Part shown: positions 51,590-60,384 of the stretch, in pieces | How the letters are laid out: each line of letters starts with the position of its first letter | How positions within the stretch are numbered: position 1 is the stretch's first letter | Source: Georgenia sp. TF02-10 | Lineage (GTDB): Bacteria > Actinomycetota > Actinomycetes > Actinomycetales > Actinomycetaceae | Direction of reading: 5' to 3' | Assembly: GCF_022759505.1 (NCBI RefSeq) | Contig: NZ_CP094289.1 | Span: 3,038,001 to 3,102,000 of the forward strand | DNA length: 64,000 nt | Made by a program: the position numbers and the translations under genes | Notes under the pieces: model-generated | What the model saw: the letters and a program-made list of their open reading frames with translations, nothing else | What the model was told of the DNA's origin: nothing | Database searches by the model: none

Positions 51590-52265
51590 CGCCCTCGGTC
51601 GGGGTTCGCACACAGCAGCCGTAGCCGGGCCGGTGCCCTCCTGGACCGGGGTGCGGTCGACGATGACGGCGGCGTGCTTGTCCCCCGCCTGGTGCGGCTC
51701 CAGACGTGTTCGTCGACCCCAATGGCCGTGACGCCGTCGAACCGGTGCGCGTCGCCGATCAGGACCCTCCGCTTCGGCGAGGACCGCGGTGTTGCCGGTG
51801 TTCCAGGAGACGTCCGGGGCGTTGGCGATGCTCGCCACGGTCAGGTGCTGGACGACTATTGCTTCCAGGGCCCACCGCACCGCCCGCCGGGTCAGCTTTG
51901 CCCGCGGCTCGGCCGCCCGGCTGGTGTCCTGGCCCCACACGTACCCGCACCCGCCGGAGCATCGGTAGCGGCCACACCCGCCCCCCGCCCGGCCCGGACG
52001 CGGTGCCCGGCGACGACGGCGAGCACCTCCAACATCGTGGGCCGCCAGCCCAGCGGCTCGTGCGACAGGCGCAGGACGATCGTGTCCCTCCCCGTGCCCT
52101 CGCGCCCGCACCGGCGGTACCAGCCGTCGGCGTCCGCGGCCACGACGGGCAGCCGGGACGCGCGGTCGGGCTTCAGGTGTCGCCCGATGGATGCGAGGCA
52201 GAGGTTGTCCACGCCGGCGAACGTGGTCAGGTCTGGACGGTTGAAGGTGCCGACAGGCGCGTCGA
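51590..52265 (-). pseudogene. Broken ISL3-family transposase
   Basis: Pieces of one ISL3 transposase lie in different frames: DLTTFAGVDNLCLASIGRHL and LSHEPLGWRPTMLEVL; then RYRCSGGCGYVWGQDTSRAA and RAVRWALEAIVVQHLTVA; then FDGVTAIGVDEHVWSRTRR; then GDKHAAVIVDRTPVQEGTGP. At least three frameshifts separate them, and the C-terminal half with the rest of the catalytic domain is missing at the tRNA-His side. The zinc-finger cysteines of the N-terminus are partly kept. Confidence 0.8.
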
Positions 52266-52362
52266 GGTCTTCGCGGTGGGCAGGGTAGGAACTCCCATCA
52301 TGGGAGACTCCGACACTTCCCAGGCAGCGACGCGCCGACCCTGCCGGCCCCGCCCCCGCCGG

Positions 52363-52536
52363 TCATCGCTGCGCAACACCCTCATCTGGGGAGAGCCCGA
52401 TGAGACCGATGGTCACGACACCGACGATCGTGCACACCTGCCCCATGCCGAGCAGGCCGGAGTCGTTGGGGTCGATATCGATGGCCATCGGCACCATGGC
52501 CGAGACGGCGAACAGAGCAGTGATGGGTTCGAACAC
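52363..52536 (-). CDS. Small hydrophobic membrane protein, unknown
   Basis: The 57 codons from GTG 52536 encode VFEPITALFAVSAMVPMAI, a short polar turn (DIDPNDSG) and GQVCTIVGVVTIGLIGL, that is, two likely membrane helices with an acidic linker. An AGGAGG site lies seven bases before the GTG, which is good evidence for translation. I do not recognise it. It lies 160 bases from kwaA in divergent orientation and could be an accessory of the island, or an unrelated small protein. Confidence 0.5.
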   Translation of the reverse strand: MFEPITALFAVSAMVPMAIDIDPNDSGLLGMGQVCTIVGVVTIGLIGLSPDEGVAQR

Positions 52537-52697
52537 CGTTTGGCCTCCTGACGGATCGACTCGCATGGGGCGGACTGCGCGGCAGTCCGTCCGTTACCTG
52601 CGAGGGTCGTCCACTCGTGTCGGCGGCACCGCTCGTGAGCGAACCTCAGCCTCGGAGCCTCGGTGAGTTGTCAGTGGTCGGATCTAGAGTCGTGGGT

Positions 52698-53222
52698 ATG
52701 AAGTGGTTGACGGGAGTGGGGCTGTTGGCGTCGGCGTTCGCGCCGCTCGTCGCCGTTCTCGCGCTCGTTCGCATGAACCAGCTCGGCTGGGCGGGATGGG
52801 TGATCCTGGGAACCTGCCTCGTGGCAGTGCTGTTCCTGGCACTGGTGCTGGCGAGCGTGGCGAAGATCCAGGAACGGACAGTGGTGTCCACCTCGGTTCG
52901 TCACGCCGACGAACGGGTGCTCGCCTTCACGTCAAGTTACCTGGTGCCGGTCGTCGTGGCAGCGTTCGCGCCACCGGAGGTTGCTACGCTTGTCGCAACA
53001 CTCGTGCTGCTCGCGTTGATGGTGGTAATCTACGTCCGTGCGAGCCTGTATCACCTCAACCCGACGCTCGCGGTGATCGGCTTCCGGTTGTACGAGGTGA
53101 CCACCGAGAATGGGACGATCGTGATGCTACTCACCCGCCGGCGGCACATACCGCAGCGCGGCAGCGTACGGGGCCGGTACCTTAGTGAGAACATCGCTGT
53201 TCAATGGGGAGGGCGGACATGA
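52698..53222 (+). CDS. kwaA: Kiwa anti-phage system membrane protein KwaA
   Basis: This 174-residue protein has four predicted helices (about 3-25, 31-54, 78-92, 95-113) and a conserved cytoplasmic tail. In the tail, SLYHLNPTLAVIGFRLYEV (116-134) matches the KwaA pattern of a His/Asn-Pro motif followed by GYxxYEV. In Kiwa, KwaA senses phage attachment or envelope disturbance and works with KwaB. ATG 52698 (MKWLTGVGLLASAF) was chosen as the first Met before helix 1. The stop overlaps kwaB (ATGA). GC content is visibly lower than in the chromosome around it. Confidence 0.8.
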   Translation: MKWLTGVGLLASAFAPLVAVLALVRMNQLGWAGWVILGTCLVAVLFLALVLASVAKIQERTVVSTSVRHADERVLAFTSSYLVPVVVAAFAPPEVATLVATLVLLALMVVIYVRASLYHLNPTLAVIGFRLYEVTTENGTIVMLLTRRRHIPQRGSVRGRYLSENIAVQWGGRT

Positions 53223-54166
53223 GTGCAGAGTCAGCGCGGCAGGCGCTCCAAGAAGCCCTTGATGCCGGGCCTGACACGTTGGACAACCATGTACTACGTG
53301 GAGCCGCACTCGGTGAAGCCGAGGTGACACGCTTCGGCCTCGTCGGCAACATGGCCGCGGACGTGGTCGCAGACGTCACCCACGCTGCCGAGACGATGGC
53401 ACGCAAGCAGTTCCTCGCGTACGACCCGTCGTACCAGACTAGTACATCGCAGGTTCTTGTCGAAGCACTGGCGGACATCCCTGAACTCGCCGCTATCGAC
53501 GCACTCATCCGGCAGGGTGATGTTCCCGACGACAACGGCACCGAGCCGGTCGTGGCGATGGCACATTCGATCGGCACGGGAGACGGGCAGATCGTCGCGT
53601 ACCGGTTGAAGGGGGCGGGAATCGCGACCCGTCGTGCCCGCGGCATCCCGCTGGTTCCCCGCGATGGCGTGTATGTTCCGTTGACCGGAGAAGTAATTTA
53701 CTACGAGCCCCGGTTCGAGGCGCTTACGGTCTCGGGGTTCGTGTTTTTCAACACCGTAACCTTGGTGCAGACTAAGCTCCGGGCCCCAGCCAAGGCCCGG
53801 CAGCTCGCGAAAACAACTCTCAAGTCCGTGACGACGCACATCCGCATTGACGGGTATGCCGAACTTGAGGCAGCGGTCATGGCCGACCCGTCGATGCGCG
53901 CAAAAATGGCCCATGTAGCGCGGCTGATAAGTGACGACCCGGAGTACGCCAGGCACTTGACGACGAAGAAGCTCGTGACGTTCGTCGGCGAACATCCCGA
54001 GTATGACATCGCAACCTCCAAAGTCGACGGGGAGAAGGGCCTCAAGTTCGATTCCGCCCCCCAGCACCGACACAAGATTCCGCGCCTCCTGGCCGATGAC
54101 TACCTTCACAGCTACCTCACCGACCGCAGTTATGAGGCCGGGTCGAAACAGGACGTCTCGTCCTGA
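53219..54166 (+). CDS. kwaB: Kiwa anti-phage system protein KwaB (DUF4868)
   Basis: This 315-residue protein has the length reported for KwaB. The DUF4868 core is seen as VVAYRLKGAGIATRRARGIP (125-144), GEVIYYEPRFEALTVSGFVF (157-176) and FFNTVTLVQTKL, with a helical C-terminus. KwaB is the DNA-binding effector that, with KwaA, blocks phage replication and late transcription. AT-rich codons (for example in the VIYYE and FVFFN segments) are unlike the host's and indicate transfer. ATG 53219 overlaps the kwaA stop by four bases. Confidence 0.85.
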   Translation: MSAESARQALQEALDAGPDTLDNHVLRGAALGEAEVTRFGLVGNMAADVVADVTHAAETMARKQFLAYDPSYQTSTSQVLVEALADIPELAAIDALIRQGDVPDDNGTEPVVAMAHSIGTGDGQIVAYRLKGAGIATRRARGIPLVPRDGVYVPLTGEVIYYEPRFEALTVSGFVFFNTVTLVQTKLRAPAKARQLAKTTLKSVTTHIRIDGYAELEAAVMADPSMRAKMAHVARLISDDPEYARHLTTKKLVTFVGEHPEYDIATSKVDGEKGLKFDSAPQHRHKIPRLLADDYLHSYLTDRSYEAGSKQDVSS

Positions 54167-54295
54167 CGCCCACACTCCGACGTCGAGCGACTCACAGTTG
54201 CTGGGTGAGTTCGATCAGCCAGTCAGCCAGAAAACTCCACCGCGGGGTGCGGCCGTCTGCCCATAGAGAAGCCGGAGAGCTATAGGTCGGCCAGC

Positions 54296-54907
54296 TCAGA
54301 GGGTGACCCCCATGATGGTGGCCGCGTTCTGCGTGATCTTCTCGATCGGCCAGTCCCACCACCTGGTACTGAGGAGCAGCTCGGTCCCCTTCTCGAAGAA
54401 TCGTGACCGGCGGGCCGGGTTTCCTGCAACGACCTCGTAGGGCGCGACGTCCTTCGTGACGATGCTGTGGGCCCCGAGGACGGCGCCGTCCCCGATGGTG
54501 ACGCCCGGCATGATGGTGGCGTCCCGGCCGATCCACACGTCGTTGCCGACCACCGTGCCACCAGGCTTGTCGATACTGAGGAACGTGTCCATCGTGTTGT
54601 CGGTCCAGGTGCCTCCGAACATGGTGAACAGGTAGGTCGAGGGGCCGATCATCGGGTGGCGCCGCCCGGCATGAGAACGTGACGCCCGGTCCGACGGTGG
54701 TGAACCGTCCCATGATGAGCCGCTGCCGGCCTACAGGTACTTGACGCATCACTGCTCGAAGGGCCTGGGGTCACCCTCGTTGTCGAAGTACGTGTAGTCC
54801 CCCACCTCGATCAGCTCCGAGGTGACCTGATTCTTCAGGAAGATTACGTTGGTCAGATCGCCCCGGGTGGTCGGAGTGAGCTTATTGGGATCGGGAACAG
54901 TGGTCAT
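54296..54907 (-). pseudogene. Broken Vat/CatB-like xenobiotic acetyltransferase
   Basis: The gene begins MTTVPDPNKLTPTTRGDLTN and continues to ELIEVGDYTYFDNEGDPRPF and EQ, where a TGA interrupts. The next part (GRQRLIMGRFTTVGPGVTF) is in another frame, and the rest (MIGPSTYLFTMFGGTWTDNT, VVGNDVWIGRDATIMPGVTI, VVAGNPARRSRFF) in a third. Together they make a left-handed beta-helix acetyltransferase of the streptogramin/chloramphenicol (Vat/CatB) family. Two or more frameshifts make it inactive. It lies directly after the Kiwa genes. Confidence 0.8.
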
Positions 54908-55114
54908 CGGAGCTCCTTCGTGTGGGGCTCGGGTGCGTCGGCCTGGCCGTGGCCGTGCTCATCGAGGACGCACGCAGGATGGGATCTCTTGCGGTCTCCT
55001 TGCCCAAAGGGTGGCACGGTGGACGGTTGGCGCAGGACCACCGGCACGCCGCGACGGATCCCCAACCACAGCGCCCCCCCCGCGCGGATGACCCGCACGT
55101 TTGCGCGCCGCCGG

Positions 55115-56446
55115 TCAGTCGAAGTAGTGCTCGACGTCGACCGGGCCACCCTGGGCGGCGAACTCGGCGGCCACGGCAGCGCGCAGGTCGGCGTCGCAGA
55201 GGTAGTCCAGCGCCGTGAGCGCCAGGCCGGCCGCGCCGTCGAGCGCCGCCGAGACCGCCGCCTCGCTGCCCGCCGCGGCGGCGAACTCGGCGGTGTGCAG
55301 AGCCACCTCCGGGTCGGAGACCTGGATGAGCGGGTGGATGCCCGGCAGGCGGAAGCTGACGTTGCCGAAGTCGGTGGACGCGGCGAGGGTCTCCGACAGC
55401 ACGCCGGTCGGGAGCGGGTCCCGGCCGCGGCGACGCTGCGCCGCGACCCACCGCGCCGTGAGGGTGTGGTTGGTGCGGACGGGCAGCGACGGCGGTGCCC
55501 CGTCATCCCAGGTGATCTCGACGTCGGTGCCGGTCATCAGCGCGGCGCCGCGAGCGACGTCGTCGAGCCGGCGCGACAGGTCGCGCAGGGTGTCGGCGTA
55601 CTTGGACCGGGCGTAGAGGCGCATGACGGCCCGCTCGGGGATGATGCTCGGCCGGGTGCCGCCCTCGATGATCGTCGCGTGGATGCGGTCGCTCGGCGGC
55701 ATCTGCTGGCGCAGCAGGCCGATGCCCTGGTAGGCGAGCGTGGCGGCGTCGAGCGCGTTGCGGCCCATGAAGGGCTGCGCCGAGGCGTGCGCAGGCCGGC
55801 CGGTGAAGGTCCACGTGAGGAGGCGCCGGCCGAGCCAGACCTGGTCCGCGACGTTGAGGCCGTAGGGGTGGACCATGACCGCGGCGTCGATCCCCTCGAG
55901 CGCGCCGTTGCGGGCGAGCACCTCCTTCCCGCTGCGGCCCTCCTCGGCGGGCGTGCCGAGCAGGACGACCCGGCCCGCCGGCCCGTGCTCGCCGGACAGG
56001 ACGTCCCGCAGGGCGAGGAAGGCGCCGACGCCGGCGGCGGCGATGACGTTGTGCCCGCACGCGTGACCGATCCCGGGCAGGGCGTCGTACTCGGCGCAGA
56101 TGGCGATCGTGGGGCCGGGCAGGGACCCCGCCTCGGCACGGAACGCCGTCGGCAGCCCGTGCGCGCCGAGCTCGGCGGGCACGCCGTGGCGCGCGAGGAC
56201 GTCCACGAGGAGCCGCGCGCTCTCGTGCTCTTCGAACGCCGTCTCGGGGCGGGCGTGCAGCCGCCGGACGATCTCATCGAGGTCACCGGCGACGCCGTCC
56301 GTGGCCCGCTCGACGAGGTCGGCGATGTCCGCCGGCGCCCCGCCCACCGTCTCACTCGGCTCGGTGTCCGCGGTCCGGAGCCGCTCGGCGGTCTCGGCGA
56401 CGATGTGGTCGAGGTAGGCGGTGCTCGGCGGGTCCTGGCTCGTCAT
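55115..56446 (-). CDS. M20-family amidohydrolase (AbgA/AbgB-like)
   Basis: This 443-residue metallopeptidase-fold hydrolase has metal motifs AICAEYDALPGIGHACGHNV and LLGTPAEEGRSGKEVL, a dimerisation domain (FTGRPAHASAQPFMGRNALDA) and a C-terminal STDFGNVSFRLPGIHPLIQV. It is closest in type to the aminobenzoyl-glutamate/amidohydrolase branch (about 440-480 residues). It is divergent from an AbgT transporter, so it probably hydrolyses imported p-aminobenzoyl-glutamate or a similar N-acyl amino acid. ATG 56446 gives MTSQDPPSTAYLDHIV. Confidence 0.88.
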   Translation of the reverse strand: MTSQDPPSTAYLDHIVAETAERLRTADTEPSETVGGAPADIADLVERATDGVAGDLDEIVRRLHARPETAFEEHESARLLVDVLARHGVPAELGAHGLPTAFRAEAGSLPGPTIAICAEYDALPGIGHACGHNVIAAAGVGAFLALRDVLSGEHGPAGRVVLLGTPAEEGRSGKEVLARNGALEGIDAAVMVHPYGLNVADQVWLGRRLLTWTFTGRPAHASAQPFMGRNALDAATLAYQGIGLLRQQMPPSDRIHATIIEGGTRPSIIPERAVMRLYARSKYADTLRDLSRRLDDVARGAALMTGTDVEITWDDGAPPSLPVRTNHTLTARWVAAQRRRGRDPLPTGVLSETLAASTDFGNVSFRLPGIHPLIQVSDPEVALHTAEFAAAAGSEAAVSAALDGAAGLALTALDYLCDADLRAAVAAEFAAQGGPVDVEHYFD

Positions 56447-56625
56447 GCTCGCATCGTAAGGACCGGGCCGATCGCGGGCGGCAGCCACCGGCGGCCACAT
56501 GCTGGACCCGCTGCAGCGCGGGTGTGCGCCGACCTAGGCTCGCCGGGCACATGCCGGGCCTCCGGGCGGGGCGCGGCGGATCGTCAGGAGCGACCCGGCG
56601 GCTGCGGGTCGATGAGGGGAGGCGC

Positions 56626-58182
56626 GTGAGCACGCCCAGGACTGCCACGACCCGCACCGACCGGCTGCTCGCCGGCATCGAGCGCGCGGGCAACAAGCTG
56701 CCCGAGCCCTTCACTCTGTTCCTCATCCTCTTCGCGGTCGTCGCCGTCGCCTCCACCCTCATGGCGCTCGCCGGGGTGAGCGTCCGGATGCCCGGCAGCG
56801 ACGAGGTCACGGAGATCAACGGCTTCTTCACCGCCGAGGGTCTGACGTGGTTCACGGAGAACCTCGGGCCCAACTACGTCGGGTTCCCGCCGCTCGTCAC
56901 CGTGCTGCCCATCCTCCTGGCCGTGGGCGTCGCGGAGAAGTCGGGTCTGCTCTCCGGCGCCATCCGCGCCGTGTTCGGGTCGGCACCACGGTGGGCGCTG
57001 CCCTACGCCGTGGGTCTCGTGGGCGTGCTGGGCAACGTCATGTCCGACACAGCGTTCATCGTCATTCCGCCGCTGGCCGCCATGGTGTTCCGCGCCGCCG
57101 GCCGGCACCCGGTGGCCGGGCTTCTCGGCGGGTTCGCGGCCGCGGGCGCCGGGTACTCGACGAACGTCCTCGTCACGAGCATCGACGCGCTCTTCGCGGG
57201 CATCACGAGCTCGGTCGCCGAGATCCTCCCCGACCCGGGAGCCCCGGTGAACCCGGTGTCGAACTGGTACTACAACATCGTCTCGGCGATCCTCCTCGCC
57301 GCGCTGGCCGGCTTCCTCATCGACAAGGTCCTCGAGCCGCGGCTGGTGCGCCAGGGCGTGCCGGTCGAGCAGCACGACGGCGGCCGGCTGGACGCGGACG
57401 TCACCGCGGAGTCGACGCCCCGGGAGCGCCGGGCGCTCGTGGCCGCGATCGTCGCGCTCGTCCTGACCGCCGCGGTCATCGTCGTCGCCGCGGTGCTGCC
57501 CGACTCGCCCTGGCGCAACGAGGACGGGGGCTACCTCCCCGAGTCCCCGCTGCTCAGCTCGATCGTCTTCATCGTCTTCACGCTCTTCATCGTGCCGGGC
57601 GTCGTGTACGGCCTGCTGTCGGGAACCATCACGAAGCTCGCGGACGTGCCGAAGATGTTCGGCCAGGCGCTGACGGACATGATGGGCTTCCTCGTCATCG
57701 CCTTCGTCCTGGGCCAGTTCATCGCTCTGTTCAACTGGTCCGGCATCGGGTCATGGATCGCCGTCACCGGTGCCGACGCGCTCGAGTCGATCGGCCTGAC
57801 CGGCTACGGCGCGATCCTCGGCTTCCTCGTCGTGGCGTCGCTGCTCAACCTGTTCATCATCTCCGGCTCCTCGCTGTGGACGCTCATGGCGGCGGTCTTC
57901 GTGCCGATGTTCGCGCTCATCGGCTACGAGCCCGCCTTCACGCAGGCGGCGTTCCGGGTCGGGGACTCCGCGACCCAGATCATCACGCCGCTCAACCCGT
58001 ACATGGTGGTGCTCCTGACCTTCCTGCGGCGCTGGGAGCCGCAGGCGGGGCTGGGCAGCGTGATGGCGCGGCTGCTGCCCTTCACGTTGTGCTTCTGGCT
58101 GGTGTGGGCCGCGATCCTCACGGTGTTCTACGTCCTCGACCTGCCGCTCGGCCCGGGCAACGGGATCTTCCTCGACCGCTGA
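56626..58182 (+). CDS. abgT: AbgT-family transporter
   Basis: This 518-residue membrane protein matches AbgT (p-aminobenzoyl-glutamate transporter) in length and motifs: AGNKLPEPFTLFLILFAVVA, GPNYVGFPPLVTVLPILLAVGVAEKSG, AAAGAGYSTNVLVTSIDAL, VLGQFIALFNWSGIG and SGSSLWTLMAAVFVPMFALIGYEPAF. AbgT members import p-aminobenzoyl-glutamate; some export sulfonamides. GTG 56626 follows AGGGGAGG. With the divergent M20 hydrolase it forms a folate-breakdown salvage pair. Confidence 0.92.
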   Translation: MSTPRTATTRTDRLLAGIERAGNKLPEPFTLFLILFAVVAVASTLMALAGVSVRMPGSDEVTEINGFFTAEGLTWFTENLGPNYVGFPPLVTVLPILLAVGVAEKSGLLSGAIRAVFGSAPRWALPYAVGLVGVLGNVMSDTAFIVIPPLAAMVFRAAGRHPVAGLLGGFAAAGAGYSTNVLVTSIDALFAGITSSVAEILPDPGAPVNPVSNWYYNIVSAILLAALAGFLIDKVLEPRLVRQGVPVEQHDGGRLDADVTAESTPRERRALVAAIVALVLTAAVIVVAAVLPDSPWRNEDGGYLPESPLLSSIVFIVFTLFIVPGVVYGLLSGTITKLADVPKMFGQALTDMMGFLVIAFVLGQFIALFNWSGIGSWIAVTGADALESIGLTGYGAILGFLVVASLLNLFIISGSSLWTLMAAVFVPMFALIGYEPAFTQAAFRVGDSATQIITPLNPYMVVLLTFLRRWEPQAGLGSVMARLLPFTLCFWLVWAAILTVFYVLDLPLGPGNGIFLDR

Positions 58183-58291
58183 GCCGGCCCGCCGCTGGGA
58201 CGCGCCCACGATCCGGACGGCGCGCGCCCGCCGGAATACCCCGGCGGCCGGACGTGCTAGACGTGGAGGACACCGAGACGAAGGACGGCCC

Positions 58292-59299
58292 GTGGCACAG
58301 CCCCCGAAGATCTACGCCTTGCACGAGAACCCCGAGTGGTTCCCGCCGTTCGCGGCCGCCTTCGCCACGGAGGGCCTGCCCATGGAGGAGTGGCTGCTCC
58401 TCGACGGCACCCTCGACCTGGACTCGACGCCGCCGGAGGGCATCTTCTGGTCGCGGATCAGCGCGTCGTCGCACACTCGTGAGCACGGCCTGTCCAAGGA
58501 CTACGCCCGCGCCGTGCTCTCGTGGCTCGAGGCGCACGGCCGCCGGGTGGTCAACGGGCGCCGGGTCCTCGAGCTCGAGATGAGCAAGGTGGACCAGCTC
58601 ACCGCCCTGCGCGCCGCCGGAATCGACACGCCACGCACGGTCGCCGCCGTCGGCCGCGAGCAGGTCCTTCAGGCGGCGAAGGGCTTCCCGACGCCGTTCG
58701 TCACCAAGCACAACCAGGGCGGGAAGGGCCTCGGCGTGCGCAGGTTCGACACGTACGAGGACCTCGGGGCCTACGTGCGCGGCGACGAGTACGAGGAGCC
58801 GGTCGACGGCATCACCCTCATCCAGGAGTACGTCGTCGCCGCCGACGGCGGGATCACCCGGGTAGAGATCGTCGGGCACGAGCTCGTCTACGCCGTCCGC
58901 GGGGACACCGAGCGCGGCGGCTTCCAGCTGTGCCCCGCCGACGCCTGCGCGATCGACCCGACGACCGGCCGGCCGATCATGCCCCCCGGGGCGACGATCG
59001 CCATGGCGCCGGACGAGGCGGTGGGCCTCTTCTCGCTGCGCGAGGGGTACGCCGAGGAGCCGATCGTCGCCCAGTACGTCGAGTTCACCCGCCGCCTCGG
59101 CATCGAGGTCACCGGCATCGAGAACATCCGCACGGTGGACGGCCGCACGCTGACCTACGACGTCAACACGAACACGAACTACAACTCCGACGTCGAGGCC
59201 GTGGCCCCCAAGAGCGGGCCGCGGGAGATCGCGCGGTACTTGGGCCGGCTGCTGCGCGAGGCCTACCCGCTGGTCGAGGCGGTGCCCGCGGGCCGCTGA
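58292..59299 (+). CDS. ATP-grasp protein, RimK-like
   Basis: This 335-residue protein has an N-terminal Rossmann-like part (KIYALHENPEWFPPFAAAF) and an ATP-grasp domain: SKVDQLTALRAAGIDTPRTV, TPFVTKHNQGGKGLGVRRF (nucleotide loop), LIQEYVVAADGGITRVEIVG and the metal site TYDVNTNTNYNSD. Such enzymes ligate amino acids or peptides through acyl phosphates. Substrate is unknown; alpha-glutamate ligases are the nearest named group. GTG 58292 follows AAGGACGG. It is downstream of abgT on the same strand. Confidence 0.85.
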   Translation: MAQPPKIYALHENPEWFPPFAAAFATEGLPMEEWLLLDGTLDLDSTPPEGIFWSRISASSHTREHGLSKDYARAVLSWLEAHGRRVVNGRRVLELEMSKVDQLTALRAAGIDTPRTVAAVGREQVLQAAKGFPTPFVTKHNQGGKGLGVRRFDTYEDLGAYVRGDEYEEPVDGITLIQEYVVAADGGITRVEIVGHELVYAVRGDTERGGFQLCPADACAIDPTTGRPIMPPGATIAMAPDEAVGLFSLREGYAEEPIVAQYVEFTRRLGIEVTGIENIRTVDGRTLTYDVNTNTNYNSDVEAVAPKSGPREIARYLGRLLREAYPLVEAVPAGR

Positions 59300-59599
59300 G
59301 GGGCCCGCACCGGCCGCCCACAGGCGGCGCCCACCGGGTCAGGCGGCGACCTGCGCTCCCACGCCGAGGCGCTGGGCCGCGACCTTCTCGCCCTCGCCGC
59401 GGACCTCGGCCGCTGACCCCCGCCGCCCCACCACCCCTCTCCCCGCGGGCTCGTCAGCTCCGTGCCCGCCCGCAGGCCGCTCTCCCTCCGGCTCGTCAAC
59501 TTCGCGCCCCAGACAGCGGTCGCAGACGCCGTCGCGAGACGCAGAGGCGGAACCGGCGGCCGCGGAGGCAGGGTGGCAGGGTGGCAGGAGGAGGTGACC
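59300..59599. other. Intergenic region between the ATP-grasp gene and the UvrA-like remnant
   Basis: No supported gene. A short plus-strand reading (HAEALGRDLLALAADLGR, ending at a TGA near 59416) might be the tail of a lost gene. The rest is GC-rich without motifs. Confidence 0.35.
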
Positions 59600-59830
59600 A
59601 TGCTGGGGCCGAACCATCAGCCGCCCGCCTCACGAGCGCGCACCGGGCCGCTGGACCGTTCGCGATCGAGATTCGCGGGGCCCGGGTGAACCACCTCCGC
59701 AACCTTGACTGGACATCCCGCTCAACCAGCAGGTCGCACTGACCGGGCTCTCGGGGTCGGGTGAGTCATCGCTGGTGCTGGCACCCTGCACGCGGAGGGA
59801 TCGTGCCGGTATCCGGCGCCGCCTAGCCAT
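59600..59830 (+). pseudogene. Remnant of a UvrA-like excinuclease ATPase gene
   Basis: An ATG at 59600 has a GGAGGAGGTG ribosome site. Soon after, FAIEIRGARVNHLRNLD, then in another frame DIPLNQQVALTGLSGSGESS, then in a third GTLHAEGSCRY, follow the UvrA N-terminal pattern (RGARxNNLR, Walker A, GTLYAEGxRRY). Two frameshifts and a Walker A Lys-to-Glu change (GSGES for GSGKS) show it is dead. Nothing of the remaining 700 or more residues of a UvrA-like protein is left. Confidence 0.7.
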
Positions 59831-59920
59831 CAACGAAGTGCTGCTGCGCGCCGCCGAGCAGGTCCGCTGCGCCCGAGGCCCGGCCCGACCCGGCCCGCGA
59901 CACGCGGTGAGGCATCGACG

Positions 59921-59959
59921 GCGAAGAGCCCGTGGACATGGCGTCCACGGGCTCTTCGC
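59921..59959 (-). terminator. Perfect 17-bp hairpin after vapC
   Basis: GCGAAGAGCCCGTGGAC (59921-59937) pairs perfectly with 59943-59959 across a five-base loop. It begins 12 bases beyond the vapC stop on the minus strand and should end the vapBC transcript. There is no T-run. Confidence 0.75.
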
Positions 59960-59970
59960 TCGTCGCGCCA

Positions 59971-60384
59971 TCACGACGAGGGCGCGATGTACTCGTGCCG
60001 CAGGTCGGTGACCCTGGCGATGTGGTCGTAGTCGTGGTCCGCGGTCAGCACGGTCGCGTCGTTCACGATGGCGTACCCGGCGATGAGGATGTCCACTGCG
60101 CCTGCGGCGCGGACGAGCCCCGCGCTCCACAGGGCGCTCTGGACGTCGAGCACCAGCGACTCGTCCGGCGGGCGCTCGAGCGGGAACCCGAGGGAGATCC
60201 GCTCCCGGTAGCGTGCGTGCTCCTCGGGCGTCCGGGCGCTGTGGCAGAACTCGAACACCTGCGGCGGGCAGGTGACGAAGAGGTCGGCCGGCGCGCGCTC
60301 GATGCGGCGCAGCCGCGCGGCGATACCGGCGTCGCCGCTGGCGAGCCGGGCCCAGACGGAGTTGTCGACCAGGTAGTCGGTCAC
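59971..60384 (-). CDS. vapC: VapC toxin (PIN-domain ribonuclease)
   Basis: This 137-residue PIN-domain toxin has the first acidic residue in DYLVDNSVWARL, then Glu in PPQVFEFCHSAR, Asp in AAGAVDILIAGYA and Asp in LTADHDYDHI. VapC toxins cleave tRNA or rRNA when the antitoxin is lost. GTG 60384 overlaps the vapB stop (GTGA). The pair lies among remnants and mobile DNA. Confidence 0.92.
   Translation of the reverse strand: MTDYLVDNSVWARLASGDAGIAARLRRIERAPADLFVTCPPQVFEFCHSARTPEEHARYRERISLGFPLERPPDESLVLDVQSALWSAGLVRAAGAVDILIAGYAIVNDATVLTADHDYDHIARVTDLRHEYIAPSS

Noticed and set aside
51482-54907. A prophage or integrative element using tRNA-His as attachment site
   Set aside because: No integrase, phage or conjugation gene is present and I could not find a second copy of the tRNA 3' end, so only a hotspot is proposed.
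59263-59617. Minus-strand ORFs between the ATP-grasp gene and the UvrA-like remnant
   Set aside because: Low-complexity Arg/Pro/Gly-rich readings with no ribosome site or recognisable domain.
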